DNA from: Candidatus Saccharimonadota bacterium
GTDB lineage: Bacteria > Patescibacteriota > Saccharimonadia > Saccharimonadales > Saccharimonadaceae
DNA length: 64,000 bases
Assembly: GCA_027492735.1 (NCBI GenBank)
Contig: JAPUEE010000005.1
Span: forward strand, 1-64,000
Direction: 5' to 3'
In this document: positions 17,855 to 27,357 of the stretch, in pieces
Position numbering within the stretch: the first letter of the stretch is position 1
Layout: every line of letters begins with the position of its first letter
Program-made: the position numbers and the translations under genes
The notes under the pieces: model-generated
Told to the model about the DNA's origin: nothing
The model's database searches: none
The model's input: the letters and a program-made list of their open reading frames with translations, nothing else

Positions 17855-18871
17855 ATGAAAAAGCTTATTACTATTATTATTCCCGCCTATAACGAGGAGA
17901 AGTCCCTGCCGTTCATGTTCAAACGTCTAGCGAACCTAGTAGCAAATAACAGGGACTATAGCTTTGAGTTTCTCTTTGTAAACGATGGCAGTCGCGACCA
18001 AACGCTGTCGATCCTGCAAAAAGCATCTTCTACCGATCCGCAGATCTCCTATCTCAATTTTTCGCGAAACTTTGGCAAGGAAATTGCCGTTGCCGCAGGA
18101 CTTGATCACGCCAGCGGTGATGCAGTTGTCATTATGGATGCCGACGGTCAAGAGCCGCCCGAACTCATCCCTGAGATGATCAAATGGTGGGAAAAGGGCT
18201 ACGATGATGTCTATGCCAGGCGTAACCACCGAGCCGAAGGTTTTGTGAAGAAATTCTTTTCTAAACTGTATTACCGAACCCTACAAAAGATGACTCGAGT
18301 AGAAATACAGCTCGATACTGGTGATTTTCGCCTATTTTCGCGTCGCTGTGTCGAAGCCCTAAAACAAATCCGAGAAGCTTCGCGTCAAAACAAGGCTCTA
18401 TTTAGTTGGGTGGGCTACAAAAAGAAAGAGATTACATTTGATCAAGAAGAGCGATCGGCAGGTCAGACTAAATGGAAATATGGCATCTTGTCACCGGGCA
18501 ACTCGCTCGTTAATCTAGCTATTGACGGCTTTACCTCATTTACCACCATACCTCTGCGGTTTGTAACGTTACTAGGCTTGATCATATCTGGGGCAGCCTC
18601 TATTTATATCGTCATTATATTGATACAGGCCGCGCTAGGTTTGCCGCGTACCGGTGGATTTAATACACTGATTATTATCGTGTTATTTCTGGGCGGTGTG
18701 CAGCTCATTAGTCTCGGAATTATTGGCGAGTATATCGGCCGAATCTTTATTGAGACCAAAAATCGACCGCTCTATTTGATCGAAGAATTTCACAAAGGCG
18801 ACGTAACCGTAACAAAGGAATCTAATGGTCGACGACCATCAAACCCAGAGTACAAAACCCATCGTCGGTAA
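17855..18871 (+). CDS. Polyprenyl-phosphate glycosyltransferase (GtrB-like GT2)
   Basis: 338 residues: a GT2 domain (ITIIIPAYNEEKSL, FVNDGSRDQT, IMDADGQEPP), two transmembrane helices and the terminal IIGEYIGRIFIETKNRP motif. It is a paralogue of the gene at 12934-13875. It overlaps the following gtrA-like gene by 47 bp; GtrB with GtrA is a known pair in which GtrB loads a sugar onto the polyprenyl carrier and GtrA is thought to flip it. TATAAT at 17843-17848 lies six bases upstream of the ATG. Confidence 0.92.
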   Translation: MKKLITIIIPAYNEEKSLPFMFKRLANLVANNRDYSFEFLFVNDGSRDQTLSILQKASSTDPQISYLNFSRNFGKEIAVAAGLDHASGDAVVIMDADGQEPPELIPEMIKWWEKGYDDVYARRNHRAEGFVKKFFSKLYYRTLQKMTRVEIQLDTGDFRLFSRRCVEALKQIREASRQNKALFSWVGYKKKEITFDQEERSAGQTKWKYGILSPGNSLVNLAIDGFTSFTTIPLRFVTLLGLIISGAASIYIVIILIQAALGLPRTGGFNTLIIIVLFLGGVQLISLGIIGEYIGRIFIETKNRPLYLIEEFHKGDVTVTKESNGRRPSNPEYKTHRR

Positions 18872-19271
18872 AAAACCGCTAAAATTTGCTATTATTGGCG
18901 TAGCAAATACCGGATTGGATTTTTTGATCATGAATATCCTAGTGTTACTAGGAATAAATGCAATAGTTGCTAATACTATATCGACAGGGCTCGCAATGAC
19001 GTTCAGTTTCTTCATGAACAAAAAGTGGACATTTGACTCAAAATCAAAGAGTTATGTTCGTGAAATTGTCCTATTCTTCATCTTTACCTTGTTTGGGTTA
19101 TGGGTGATTCAAAACGGTATTATATGGCTACTAGTACACTACGCGCCACACTTCGGGTTGGGCGACGCACTATTTCTCAATATAGCAAAACTCATAGCGA
19201 GCCCAGTTTCGCTAACCTGGAATTATCTCACGTATGACCGATTTGTGTTTACTACCAAAAAGAATTCTTAG
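18825..19271 (+). CDS. GtrA family membrane protein (putative polyprenyl-phosphate-sugar flippase)
   Basis: 148 residues with four predicted helices and the GtrA pattern: KFAIIGVANTGLDFL at the start, FFMNKKWTFDS in the middle loop and WNYLTYDRFVF at the end. It probably moves polyprenyl-linked sugars across the membrane. Its first 47 bases lie inside the GtrB-like gene, and its stop overlaps the stop of khpB by four bases. Confidence 0.88.
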   Translation: MVDDHQTQSTKPIVGKKPLKFAIIGVANTGLDFLIMNILVLLGINAIVANTISTGLAMTFSFFMNKKWTFDSKSKSYVREIVLFFIFTLFGLWVIQNGIIWLLVHYAPHFGLGDALFLNIAKLIASPVSLTWNYLTYDRFVFTTKKNS

Positions 19272-19732
19272 TCGGCTTTTTTACTGAGAACGATATGACG
19301 ATCGCGACCTTCGCCTTCAGACTCGGTCGACAGTTGCGAATAGTCAGCTAGCACCTTGTGTACGACGCGCCGCTCAGCTGGGTTCATAGGACGTAGATGC
19401 ATCATTTCACCGCTCTCTAGCACCTCTTTGGCCCATTTTTCAGCCTGTTCGGCAATTCGATCATTGTGACGACGCTTGTAATCAGCGATATCGACATTGA
19501 CACGAGTTAGTTCAGCTTCCTTTTGAATGAGTGTTGATCGAACGAGGAACTGGAGACTACGCAGTGTGTCGCCATTTTTTCCAATGAGCAAATTACTGAG
19601 ATAGGTATTCGGTACATTAATCTCGATAACGTCCTCGTCGGCCGTAGCATAGACATCGACATTGATACCAAAAAACGACAGGGTGTCCTCAACATATTTT
19701 TTAGCAAACAGTATTGATTCTTCTCTATTCAT
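19268..19732 (-). CDS. khpB: KH/R3H RNA-binding protein KhpB (Jag)
   Basis: 154 residues. A KH domain in the middle carries the GKNGDTLRSLQFLV signature, followed by an R3H domain (PMNPAERRVVHKVLADY, GRDRHIVL). The N-terminal Jag domain is short. KhpB binds RNA and influences cell division and envelope growth in Gram-positives. It sits directly downstream of yidC, the usual order rpmH-rnpA-yidC-jag. A ribosome site (GGAGG) precedes the ATG. Confidence 0.93.
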   Translation of the reverse strand: MNREESILFAKKYVEDTLSFFGINVDVYATADEDVIEINVPNTYLSNLLIGKNGDTLRSLQFLVRSTLIQKEAELTRVNVDIADYKRRHNDRIAEQAEKWAKEVLESGEMMHLRPMNPAERRVVHKVLADYSQLSTESEGEGRDRHIVLSKKAD

Positions 19733-19743
19733 AGGGATCCTCC

Positions 19744-20706
19744 TTATTTCGCTTTTATTCGCCTCACCACCGTTGTACCACCGGAAGGCTCCGGGGTATC
19801 GGTGAGGGATTTTTTGTTTTTGGAGGGTTTGACTTTTACAATTTCCGCTTCGCGGACTTTTTTGGTCGTCTTTTTAGGGCTAGGCTCGTTAGCTAGTTTC
19901 ATCATTTCTTCGTCGTCTTTTTTCAGGACTACACCCTGTTGGATAACTGCAACTAGTGAGGTTGTAGCATAATACAACATTACTGCAGCAGGTAATGCCA
20001 AGCCTACCATAAATGTCATCACTGGAAATAGATAGATCATTTTCCCGGTTGTAGCTGCGGTCATCTCGGCCTGGTCAACTTCTTTGCCAGCTGCGGCATC
20101 ACGAAACATCTCGCGTAGTTTCTTTTTTTCGCTGGCCTGAGGCATAACCTGCTTGCTCTGCCAGAACTGCAAACCGGCAGCTAGAATCGCGATAACGAGA
20201 GCCGGAGCATAGTTGCCAGCAGTTTTTGTTAGATCAATCAATCCAAATAAATGTGTTGATCCGCCGGCTAGTAGCTCTGGGATTCTACCAAATCCATCGA
20301 GGAATGGATAAATAAAGGTATCAGGTGATGTATGATTAACGGCATTATATTGAGCCCCGGCAAAAAGTTGCACCACACGGAAAATTGCGAAAAAGATCGG
20401 AAGTTGAATTATGAGTACCAGTATCGAACTAAACGGCTTGATCCCACGCTCCCTATAGAGCTCCATCATCATCTGGCTTTCGAGCATGCGATTGCCTTTG
20501 GTCTTTTTCTTTATCTGTTTCAACTCAGGCTGAATTGCCCGCATTAATTTAGTTTGATGAAGCTGTTTTTTCACCAGCGGCCATAGCGCTAATCGTACGA
20601 GGATGGTCATAATAATGATAGCTACACCAAAATCAGCGACGAAATTATAAATTAGTGCCAGCAGGTTGAAAATAGGCTGCGTTAACAAACGATCAAAGAT
20701 ACTCAT
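19744..20706 (-). CDS. yidC: Membrane protein insertase YidC/Oxa1
   Basis: 320 residues from the ATG at 20706; TATGAT at 20714-20719 is seven bases upstream, so the alternative start at 20718 would lie inside the promoter. It shows the YidC/Oxa1 core of about five helices: FGVAIIIMTILVRLALWPL, the cytoplasmic hairpin with KQLHQTKLMRAIQPELKQI, then LPIFFAIFRVVQL and YLFPVMTFMVGLALPAAVMLY. The C-terminal tail is basic and can contact the ribosome. It inserts membrane proteins with or without SecYEG. Confidence 0.95.
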   Translation of the reverse strand: MSIFDRLLTQPIFNLLALIYNFVADFGVAIIIMTILVRLALWPLVKKQLHQTKLMRAIQPELKQIKKKTKGNRMLESQMMMELYRERGIKPFSSILVLIIQLPIFFAIFRVVQLFAGAQYNAVNHTSPDTFIYPFLDGFGRIPELLAGGSTHLFGLIDLTKTAGNYAPALVIAILAAGLQFWQSKQVMPQASEKKKLREMFRDAAAGKEVDQAEMTAATTGKMIYLFPVMTFMVGLALPAAVMLYYATTSLVAVIQQGVVLKKDDEEMMKLANEPSPKKTTKKVREAEIVKVKPSKNKKSLTDTPEPSGGTTVVRRIKAK

Positions 20707-20743
20707 AGTAACTATCATACCATCTACAGCGATAAAAGACTAG

Positions 20744-21103
20744 TTATTCGTGAATCTTAGTGGACTTTAATCCAGCACTTTTCAGTAGTGGCAATAATTC
20801 AATCATCAATTCGTCGTGCGATATATGTAATACTTCGCCAGAATAAACACTGATAACCGCATCGATCGCCGGTGCGTCAGTGAGCAACGGCCTAGCTATT
20901 TCGTAAATCCGACGTCGGATTCGATTGCGCTTTACTGCACTTTTAAACACCTTTTTACTGATAACTACCGCTAGTCGCGGATATCGGCGGCGTTTATTCT
21001 CGGTCCACTTTATAGCCAAATGTCTATTGCGCTCACTCTGTCCGTGCTGAAAAACATATTTGAGACTATTGTGTCCGTGAAAGCGGAACTTTTGAGAAAT
21101 CAT
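20744..21103 (-). CDS. rnpA: Ribonuclease P protein component
   Basis: 119 residues with the RnpA marks FRFHGHNSLKYVFQHG, LAVVISKKVFKSAVKRNRIRRRIYEI and a very basic core. With the RNase P RNA it matures tRNA 5' ends. The promoter TATACT at 21111-21116 is seven bases before the ATG, and a terminator separates it from rpmH, so it is transcribed on its own. Confidence 0.93.
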   Translation of the reverse strand: MISQKFRFHGHNSLKYVFQHGQSERNRHLAIKWTENKRRRYPRLAVVISKKVFKSAVKRNRIRRRIYEIARPLLTDAPAIDAVISVYSGEVLHISHDELMIELLPLLKSAGLKSTKIHE

Positions 21104-21122
21104 ACTATATAGTATATACGAT

Positions 21123-21154
21123 AAAAAAATCGCCCGGAACTTTCCGGGGCGATT
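21123..21154 (-). terminator. Terminator between rpmH and rnpA
   Basis: On the minus strand a GC-rich stem (AATCGCC-CGGAA with TTCCGGGCGATT, one bulged base) is followed by seven T. It sits right after the rpmH stop codon and before the rnpA promoter, so rpmH and rnpA are not one simple operon here. Confidence 0.85.
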
Positions 21155-21163
21155 CTAGCTGAC

Positions 21164-21301
21164 CTAGATGGCTACTTTGGCACGCTGCTTGATGCGGCGA
21201 CGCTTTAGAACAATTTGGCCAGATCGAGTTGACATGCGTGCGCGAAAGCCGTGAACACGGGCTCGGCGACGAGTCTTTGGTTGATGGGTTCTCTTTGGCA
21301 T
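21164..21301 (-). CDS. rpmH: 50S ribosomal protein L34
   Basis: A 45-residue basic protein: [20 protein letters not shown], then [20 protein letters not shown] and AKVAI. This is the universal L34 pattern (KRTxQPxxRRRxRxHGFRARMxTxxGRxVLxxRRxKGR). It is at the classic position upstream of dnaA and divergent from it. Confidence 0.97.
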   Translation of the reverse strand: MPKRTHQPKTRRRARVHGFRARMSTRSGQIVLKRRRIKQRAKVAI

Positions 21302-21552
21302 AACTAGAGTATTGTATCAGATAAGAGTGCTTTTATCAACCTTCATACATAAACCTCTTCGTTTATGGAATTTTATCATATAACTTTTCCACAGATATTT
21401 AATTGTTATCCACTGTTTTACAGAGGAAGCGCATTGGCTGTGGAAAATTATAGCTCTGTTCATAATAGTTGTTTAACTTTTGCCACAGTTTGTCTAGGGT
21501 TGTGGAAAACTATTCACATCTGGTATATTAGTTGGCAGGAAAGGTGTTGTTC
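21302..21552. other. oriC, left part: DnaA-box cluster upstream of dnaA
   Basis: About 250 bases with no gene. DnaA boxes or near-boxes are TTTTCCACA at 21385-21393, TTATCCACT at 21406-21414, TGTGGAAAA (reverse) at 21439-21447 and TGTGGAAAA (reverse) at 21501-21509, in an AT-rich setting. The location rpmH-dnaA is the standard bacterial origin. TATATTA near 21523 may be the dnaA -10 box, so DnaA could repress its own gene. Confidence 0.85.
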
Positions 21553-22905
21553 GTGGAGAGTGATCAGAATAAAATTTGGGAGATAGTACTAAGCGAGGCA
21601 GAATTATCTATGCCTCACGCTACATTCGCAACATGGTTTAAACCAACGTCACTATTAGGCGTAGACGGCCAACATATTCGTATACTAGTTAATAATTTTT
21701 TCGCAAAGAACCAATTCGAGAAAAAATTCGACGCTCAAATAAAGAAAGTTTTGATGGAAAATGGATTCTCTGATCCAACTGTCGAATACATTATAAAGGA
21801 CAAAAAAGTTGGTCGCAGTGAGGCTATTATGCCGATTGGCAACCCAGTTAGCCCAGTTAGTAGCGAAACCAGCTCTGGACATCGTAAAACAGGTCTCAAC
21901 CCCCGTTATCGATTTGATAATTTCATCGTTGGCACCTGCAATGATCTCGCCCATGCAGCTGCCCATGCAGCTGCTAGTATGCCTGGTCAAAAATATAATC
22001 CGATTTTCATCTATGGTGGCTCAGGCCTCGGTAAAACTCACCTCATCCAGGCAATTGGCAATGAGATTATCGCAGCCCATCCCGAAAAACGCGTGTTGTA
22101 TGTTCCAACTGAAACATTTGTTAATGAATTTATCGATCATGTTCGATATAAAAAGAATCGAGACTTTTCAAAAAAATATCGCGAGGTTGACGTCTTGATT
22201 GTTGACGACATCCAGTTTATTGCAGGTAAAAAATCTAATCAAGAAGAGTTTTTTAATACATTTAACGCCCTCCATCAAACTGATCGTCAGGTGGTGATTA
22301 GCGCCGACCGACCCCCATCTGAAATACCTGATTTAGCGGATCGTTTACGTAGTCGATTTCAGATGGGTATGGCAATTGATGTTGGTTTACCGGATTTTGA
22401 AACCCGCTGTGCTATTTTAAAAACCAAGGCTACCCTGGCTAATAGTAATTTACCGGATGCCACTATTAGTTTTTTGGCCGACGCAGTACGAACCAATATT
22501 CGCGAGCTAGAGGGGGCCCTCAATCAAGTATTAGCCTACTGCGAAATGCGTGGCGAGGAACCGACAGTAGAACTAGCTGAAGGTCTGCTCGGCAATATCA
22601 AATCTTCACGCCCTAAACATATCACTGCTCGCCAGGTGGTTGATAAAACCGCAAGTTACTTTGACCTGAAAGTTGATGAGATGCGCAGCCCAGCTAGGGA
22701 TCGCCACATTGCCGAGCCGAGACAAATGGCTATGTATTTGCTGCGTAGTGAGCTAAAAATGAGTTTTCCTAAAATTGCCCACGAATTAGGACGTAAAGAT
22801 CACACCACCGCAATACACTCGGTTGAAAAAATCGAGCGAGAGATAAAACTAAACACTCGCGTTCGCCAGCAGATATCAGATCTTCGAGAGGCATTGTATG
22901 CTTGA
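21553..22905 (+). CDS. dnaA: Chromosomal replication initiator DnaA
   Basis: 450 residues from the GTG at 21553, chosen because AGGAAAGG ends eight bases upstream; TTG 21532 would lie before that site. Domain I starts NKIWEIVLSEAELSM. The AAA+ core has Walker A GGSGLGKTHL and Walker B VLIVDDIQFI. Domain IV carries the DnaA signature region (PRQMAMYLLRSELKMSFPKI, then GRKDHTTAIHSVEKI). It binds the boxes on both sides of the gene and opens the origin. It ends with TGA, evidence for the standard stop code. Confidence 0.98.
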   Translation: MESDQNKIWEIVLSEAELSMPHATFATWFKPTSLLGVDGQHIRILVNNFFAKNQFEKKFDAQIKKVLMENGFSDPTVEYIIKDKKVGRSEAIMPIGNPVSPVSSETSSGHRKTGLNPRYRFDNFIVGTCNDLAHAAAHAAASMPGQKYNPIFIYGGSGLGKTHLIQAIGNEIIAAHPEKRVLYVPTETFVNEFIDHVRYKKNRDFSKKYREVDVLIVDDIQFIAGKKSNQEEFFNTFNALHQTDRQVVISADRPPSEIPDLADRLRSRFQMGMAIDVGLPDFETRCAILKTKATLANSNLPDATISFLADAVRTNIRELEGALNQVLAYCEMRGEEPTVELAEGLLGNIKSSRPKHITARQVVDKTASYFDLKVDEMRSPARDRHIAEPRQMAMYLLRSELKMSFPKIAHELGRKDHTTAIHSVEKIEREIKLNTRVRQQISDLREALYA

Positions 22906-23145
22906 TACCCTGTGTAAAAATTGTGGTTTAATTGTAAATACTTTTGTTAAAAACTGCCAAAAACTATCCACGATTACCGACCAACAAAATATATCCCCCA
23001 CCCTTTTGTGGACAACGTTCGAAAAATACCAGTTTTTTCACAAAACTATCCACATAGTAAAAACGTATTTTCTATCTGAAATAGCAATCTTATCCACATT
23101 ACCCACAGGGCCTATTACTACTACTAACTATAAGAAAGGAACATT
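22906..23145. other. oriC, right part: DnaA-box cluster between dnaA and dnaN
   Basis: A 240-base gap with a perfect DnaA box TTATCCACA at 23090-23098, CTATCCACA at 23046-23054, CTATCCACG near 22964-22972 and TTGTGGACAA (reverse) near 23006-23015, among A/T tracts that could serve as the unwinding element. An 83-codon frame crossing it (22898-23149) looks like chance. AAAGGA before dnaN is a ribosome site. Confidence 0.85.
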
Positions 23146-24237
23146 ATGAAAGTATCAGTAACCCAAGAAAATCTAAGTAAAGCGCTCGGTATCGTTAGTC
23201 GAACAGCAAGTAGTCGAACTACATTGCCAATATTGAATAATATATTTATAAAGGCCGAAGCCGGTGAATTAACATTATCGGCTACTAATTTAGAAACAGC
23301 TACAACTCAGAAAATTCCAGCTAGCACAAAAACCAACGGTGTTACGACAGTTCCGGCTCGATTAATTACAGAGTTTGTCTCAAACTTACCGAAAGTAAAC
23401 ATCGATATCGATCTTGTTGATGGTAAGATGAAGATAGCAGCCGGTGGATACAAATCGGTAATCAACACTACTCCAGCCGACGACTTCCCAGCTCTACCCG
23501 AACTAACTAGCAAAACAACACTGACTATACCAACTGATGATCTAAAGAAGGCTATAGCTAGTACTTCGTTAGTAGCCAGTTCTGATGCAACAAGACCAAT
23601 TTTAACAGGTGTCTACCTACACTCATTAGAGGGTAATCTTTATATGGCAGCTACCGACGGCTATCGATTGGCTGAAAAAAATATTATGCCAGTTGATACT
23701 GAGATTAGCGCTATTGTGCCCGCCTCTACGCTAAATGATGTTTCTAGGGTTCTTGGTGATGATGTGAAAGAGGTGATTATTGGCGTGGGTGAGGATCAAG
23801 TTGAGTTTGCTGTTGGTCAAACTATTATTAACTCTCGTCTCATAGATGGAAACTTTATTAATTACCGACAACTTATTCCGACCAGTACTGAAACCGAGGC
23901 GGTACTTGATCGATCTGAATTACTTAGAATTACCAAAATATCAGAGTTGTTTGCGCGTGAGAGTGCAGGATCTATTACTTTGAATATTAATTCAGCCAAA
24001 TCTACCCTAAGTGTTCATTCGATCGCCTCGGAGCTTGGTGAGAATGATGCAGAAACTGAGGCTGAAACAAAGGGTGATGGCGCAATTACTCTAAACTCTA
24101 AATATTTACTCGATGCCCTAAATCAGATCGATAATGATACTGTGAAGATACAATTTAACGGTAAACTGGCGCCAATTTTGATTACTGCCGATAAAAGCGT
24201 GGATTATAAACACATCATTATGCCGGTTAAGTCATAG
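23146..24237 (+). CDS. dnaN: DNA polymerase III beta subunit (sliding clamp)
   Basis: 363 residues with the three-domain clamp pattern: MKVSVTQENLSKALGIVSRT, LPILNNIFIKAE, SSDATRPILTGVYLH, ATDGYRLAEKN and the terminal LAPILITADKSVDYKHIIMP with a shortened MPVKS end. It forms the processivity ring for the replicase. It is preceded by AAAGGAAC. It lies downstream of dnaA as usual, but recF does not follow it. Confidence 0.96.
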   Translation: MKVSVTQENLSKALGIVSRTASSRTTLPILNNIFIKAEAGELTLSATNLETATTQKIPASTKTNGVTTVPARLITEFVSNLPKVNIDIDLVDGKMKIAAGGYKSVINTTPADDFPALPELTSKTTLTIPTDDLKKAIASTSLVASSDATRPILTGVYLHSLEGNLYMAATDGYRLAEKNIMPVDTEISAIVPASTLNDVSRVLGDDVKEVIIGVGEDQVEFAVGQTIINSRLIDGNFINYRQLIPTSTETEAVLDRSELLRITKISELFARESAGSITLNINSAKSTLSVHSIASELGENDAETEAETKGDGAITLNSKYLLDALNQIDNDTVKIQFNGKLAPILITADKSVDYKHIIMPVKS

Positions 24238-24249
24238 TATAATATAGTT

Positions 24250-25260
24250 ATGGCAATCCAACGTCTCGTCGAACCCACCCTGCCGGAGGATGATAATGGT
24301 AGTGAAGAATCGCAAATCGAAGTAACTCTACGACCTCAGAATTTTTCGGAATACGTTGGGCAAGAGCGTCTCAAGAGGAATTTAAAGCTAGCAATTGAAG
24401 CCGCCAAGAAACGTGGTGAACCAATTGACCACGTATTACTTTATGGTCCACCAGGACTCGGCAAGACCACGATGGCAGGCGTAATTTCTAATGAAATGGG
24501 GGTTGGACTGCGTATTACTGCTGGTCCAGCGATCGAACGAGCCGGTGATTTGGCGTCAATATTAACCAATCTCCAAGATGGCGATATTTTATTTATTGAT
24601 GAGATTCATCGCCTCGGTCGAGCGGTTGAAGAGATTTTATATTCTGCCATGGAGGATTTCAAGCTTGATATTGTCATCGGTAAAGGTCCTGCTGCTCGTT
24701 CGGTGCGGCTAGACTTACCGAAATTTACAGTTATCGGTGCGACAACTAGAACTGGTTCACTAGCAGCTCCGCTCCGCGATCGTTTCGGGCATATGTATCG
24801 ACTGGAGTTTTACGAGCCGACCGATATTGAAAAAATTATTACACGAAGCGCTCAGATTTTACATACGGAAATTGCTCCAGCTGCTGCAAAGGCACTCTCG
24901 GAACGTAGTCGACAAACCCCACGTATTGCTAATCGCCTATTGAAACGCGTACGGGATTTTGCAGACGTTAATGGTGATGGCATTATTGATGAACCGCTAA
25001 CCGATTCCGCATTGCGGATGCTGGAGATTGATGCATTAGGTCTCGACCCAGCCGATAGGCAGATGCTCGTCGCAATCAGCGATAACTACGGTGACAATCC
25101 TGTTGGACTCACCACTATTGCGGCACTCACTGGCGACGAAGCCACTACTATCGAAGACTTTTATGAACCCTATCTACTGCAGATTGGATTTATCGAGCGT
25201 ACTCCGCGCGGTCGCCGTGTAACACCAAAAGCTATGCGCCACTTGGAAAAGAACCCCTAA
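24250..25260 (+). CDS. ruvB: Holliday junction branch migration helicase RuvB
   Basis: 336 residues. [19 protein letters not shown] is the RuvB start, [12 protein letters not shown] is Walker [15 protein letters not shown] is Walker B, then [19 protein letters not shown] (sensor/arginine finger) and the winged-helix tail ([19 protein letters not shown]). It drives branch migration with RuvA, which is not in the window. TATAAT at 24238-24243 lies six bases before the ATG, so it has its own leaderless promoter, overlapping the dnaN stop region. Confidence 0.97.
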   Translation: MAIQRLVEPTLPEDDNGSEESQIEVTLRPQNFSEYVGQERLKRNLKLAIEAAKKRGEPIDHVLLYGPPGLGKTTMAGVISNEMGVGLRITAGPAIERAGDLASILTNLQDGDILFIDEIHRLGRAVEEILYSAMEDFKLDIVIGKGPAARSVRLDLPKFTVIGATTRTGSLAAPLRDRFGHMYRLEFYEPTDIEKIITRSAQILHTEIAPAAAKALSERSRQTPRIANRLLKRVRDFADVNGDGIIDEPLTDSALRMLEIDALGLDPADRQMLVAISDNYGDNPVGLTTIAALTGDEATTIEDFYEPYLLQIGFIERTPRGRRVTPKAMRHLEKNP

Positions 25261-25296
25261 AATGCTATAATTAGTATATAACCGCAAGGAGGGACT

Positions 25297-26331
25297 ATGG
25301 CCAAGAAAGACAATAAAACTATGGCTGCAAAATCGACAGATGACGCTGGTAAAGCAGCTGCTCTCGGTTTAGCAGTCGATCAAATTACAAAACAATTTGG
25401 TGATGGATCAATCATGAAACTCGGTGACGCCTATAAAATTGAGGTCGAAACCGTTCCTTCGGGCACTCTCAGTTTGGATTTAGCTCTCGGCGGTGGCTAT
25501 CCAAAAGGCCGTGTTATTGAGATTTACGGACCTGAATCAAGTGGTAAAACTACTCTCACCCTTCACGCTATAGCCGAAGTACAAAAACAGGGCGGCACCG
25601 CAGCGTTTATCGACGCTGAGCATGCTCTCGATCCAGCCTACGCCAAACGTCTCGGGGTTGATACTACTAATTTGCTCGTTTCTCAACCAGACAACGGCGA
25701 GCAGGCTCTAGAGATTGTTGAGACACTGGTTCGCTCTAACGCTGTTGATTTAATCGTACTCGACTCCGTGGCGGCGTTGGTGCCCCAGGCTGAGATTGAT
25801 GGTGATATGGGTGATTCTCTGCCGGGTCTCCAGGCTCGTCTCATGAGTCAAGCTCTCCGTAAGTTGACTGGTATTATCAATAAATCAAAAGCTACCGTAG
25901 TATTTATTAACCAGATTCGTATGAAGATTGGCGTCATGTTTGGTAACCCGGAAACCACTACTGGCGGTAACGCGCTGAAGTTTTACGCATCGCAACGCGT
26001 CGATATTCGCCGCATTGGTCAACTGAAGGCTGGCGAGGACATTATCGGTAACCGTGTTCGAGTCAAAGTGGTTAAAAACAAGATTGCCCCACCCTTCCGT
26101 CAGGCTGAATTCGATATCATGTATAACGAAGGCATTTCAACTACAGGCGACGTGCTAGATTTAGCAGCTGCTAACGATATTGTCGCAAAAGCAGGCGCGT
26201 TCTATAAGTATAACGATGAAACCATTGGTCAAGGTCGCGAGGCTGCCAAACAATATCTCAAAGATAATCCAAAGGTTTTAGCGGAAATTGATAAAAAAGT
26301 TCGCGAAAAACTGAAGAGCTCCGAGGAGTAA
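25297..26331 (+). CDS. recA: Recombinase RecA
   Basis: 344 residues with the full RecA core: Walker [29 protein letters not shown] (Walker B and following), [18 protein letters not shown] (loop L2 region), and a basic-acidic C-terminus ending KLKSSEE. It pairs homologous DNA in repair. CAAGGAGGGAC is a strong ribosome site, and TATAAT near 25265 gives a short leader, unlike the leaderless neighbours. No SOS box was recognised. Confidence 0.98.
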   Translation: MAKKDNKTMAAKSTDDAGKAAALGLAVDQITKQFGDGSIMKLGDAYKIEVETVPSGTLSLDLALGGGYPKGRVIEIYGPESSGKTTLTLHAIAEVQKQGGTAAFIDAEHALDPAYAKRLGVDTTNLLVSQPDNGEQALEIVETLVRSNAVDLIVLDSVAALVPQAEIDGDMGDSLPGLQARLMSQALRKLTGIINKSKATVVFINQIRMKIGVMFGNPETTTGGNALKFYASQRVDIRRIGQLKAGEDIIGNRVRVKVVKNKIAPPFRQAEFDIMYNEGISTTGDVLDLAAANDIVAKAGAFYKYNDETIGQGREAAKQYLKDNPKVLAEIDKKVREKLKSSEE

Positions 26332-26334
26332 TAT

Positions 26335-26730
26335 ATGTCGGGGTCTGGTAACGCTACCCCGGATGAGAGTCCAAGTAATATTAGAAACTTGGATGCCGCA
26401 CGGCAACGCCGTAGAAATAGCATGGGCAAGACAGCCACTAATTCTAACCGGCAGCGAAGGTTTAACGCAAAGGTTACCAGACTATTTCCTGAGGAGGAGC
26501 CTGATTTTTCTGAAGAGGAACTAATGGAGCTGGAAGACGCATTTACTGCTCTAGATTCAGTTTCGGGGCATCGTTATAATGCAATTAAAAATTGGCTTGC
26601 GGAGTTAGGTGAGGCATATGGTGACCGCACCGAACGCACTGCCACCGTTCGCATTGCTGATTTTATAAAATCCAACCCACACGCTAGTTTGTCGGATATT
26701 CGAGCGATTATCTTTGAGCCACCCTTTTAA
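26335..26730 (+). CDS. Unknown acidic/helical protein between recA and recX
   Basis: 131 residues that I do not recognise. The N-terminus is disordered and basic (NLDAARQRRRNSMGK). A strongly acidic stretch follows (FPEEEPDFSEEELMELED), then a helical C-terminal domain (HRYNAIKNWLAELGEAYGDR ... ATVRIADFIKSNPHASLSDI). It starts 3 bp after the recA stop and ends 18 bp before recX, so the three genes are probably co-transcribed. A role in tuning RecA is suggested only by context. Confidence 0.6.
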   Translation: MSGSGNATPDESPSNIRNLDAARQRRRNSMGKTATNSNRQRRFNAKVTRLFPEEEPDFSEEELMELEDAFTALDSVSGHRYNAIKNWLAELGEAYGDRTERTATVRIADFIKSNPHASLSDIRAIIFEPPF

Positions 26731-26748
26731 TACTATGATGAGATGCTA

Positions 26749-27357
26749 ATGAATATCACTAAAATATCCCCCGCTGTCAAAACCGAAGGCCGCTACAATG
26801 TATTTGTTGACAACGAGTTTTCTTTCAGTTTGGATGAAGTACAACTAGTGAAATTGGGTTTAAAAAAAGGTGACGAAATCGACGAGACTCAGTTGTATGA
26901 TCTAAAAAATGAATCCAATTTCGGCAAACAGTATATTCGAGCTATCGATCTCATCAGTCGACGACTTCGGAGTGAACGAGAGATACGTGACTATGCATGG
27001 CGGAAACAATGGACCAAGGATAATACCGATCGTGTCATTGGTCGATTGCAGGAGCGTGGTTATTTGAACGATGAAAAGTTCGCTGAAAGCTTTGTTAGGT
27101 CGCGAGCCAACACGCGCAATTTTTCGGCAAGACGGATGAAAGTTGAGTTACAGAAAAAAGGCATAAAGCCTGAAATTATTGCTAAAACTATGGCCATCTC
27201 GGATGATTATGATGAGATGGCGGCGCTGAATACATTAATTACAAAAAGACGCAATAAGTATGATGATGAGCGCAAATTTATCGCCTATCTTGCTCGCCAA
27301 GGCTTTAGTTATGACGATATCAAGTCTGCACTAGCAGAGCACGATACTGCAAACTAG
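26749..27357 (+). CDS. recX: Regulatory protein RecX
   Basis: 202 residues from ATG 26749 (ATG 26743 is possible). It contains three-helix RecX repeats: DLISRRLRSEREIRDYAWRK, GRLQERGYLNDEKFAESFVR and RMKVELQKKGIKPEIIAKT, ending FIAYLARQGFSYDDIKSAL. RecX binds RecA filaments and usually limits RecA activity. It overlaps the stop of the PRC-barrel gene tail-to-tail by four bases. Confidence 0.92.
   Translation: MNITKISPAVKTEGRYNVFVDNEFSFSLDEVQLVKLGLKKGDEIDETQLYDLKNESNFGKQYIRAIDLISRRLRSEREIRDYAWRKQWTKDNTDRVIGRLQERGYLNDEKFAESFVRSRANTRNFSARRMKVELQKKGIKPEIIAKTMAISDDYDEMAALNTLITKRRNKYDDERKFIAYLARQGFSYDDIKSALAEHDTAN

Noticed and set aside
21553-22905. Recoded TGA (glycine) as in Gracilibacteria
   Set aside because: dnaA and several other genes end at TGA exactly where the protein family ends.
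22898-23149. 83-codon frame between dnaA and dnaN
   Set aside because: It spans the DnaA-box cluster and A/T tracts of the origin, has no ribosome site and a composition that mirrors the boxes. Treated as chance.
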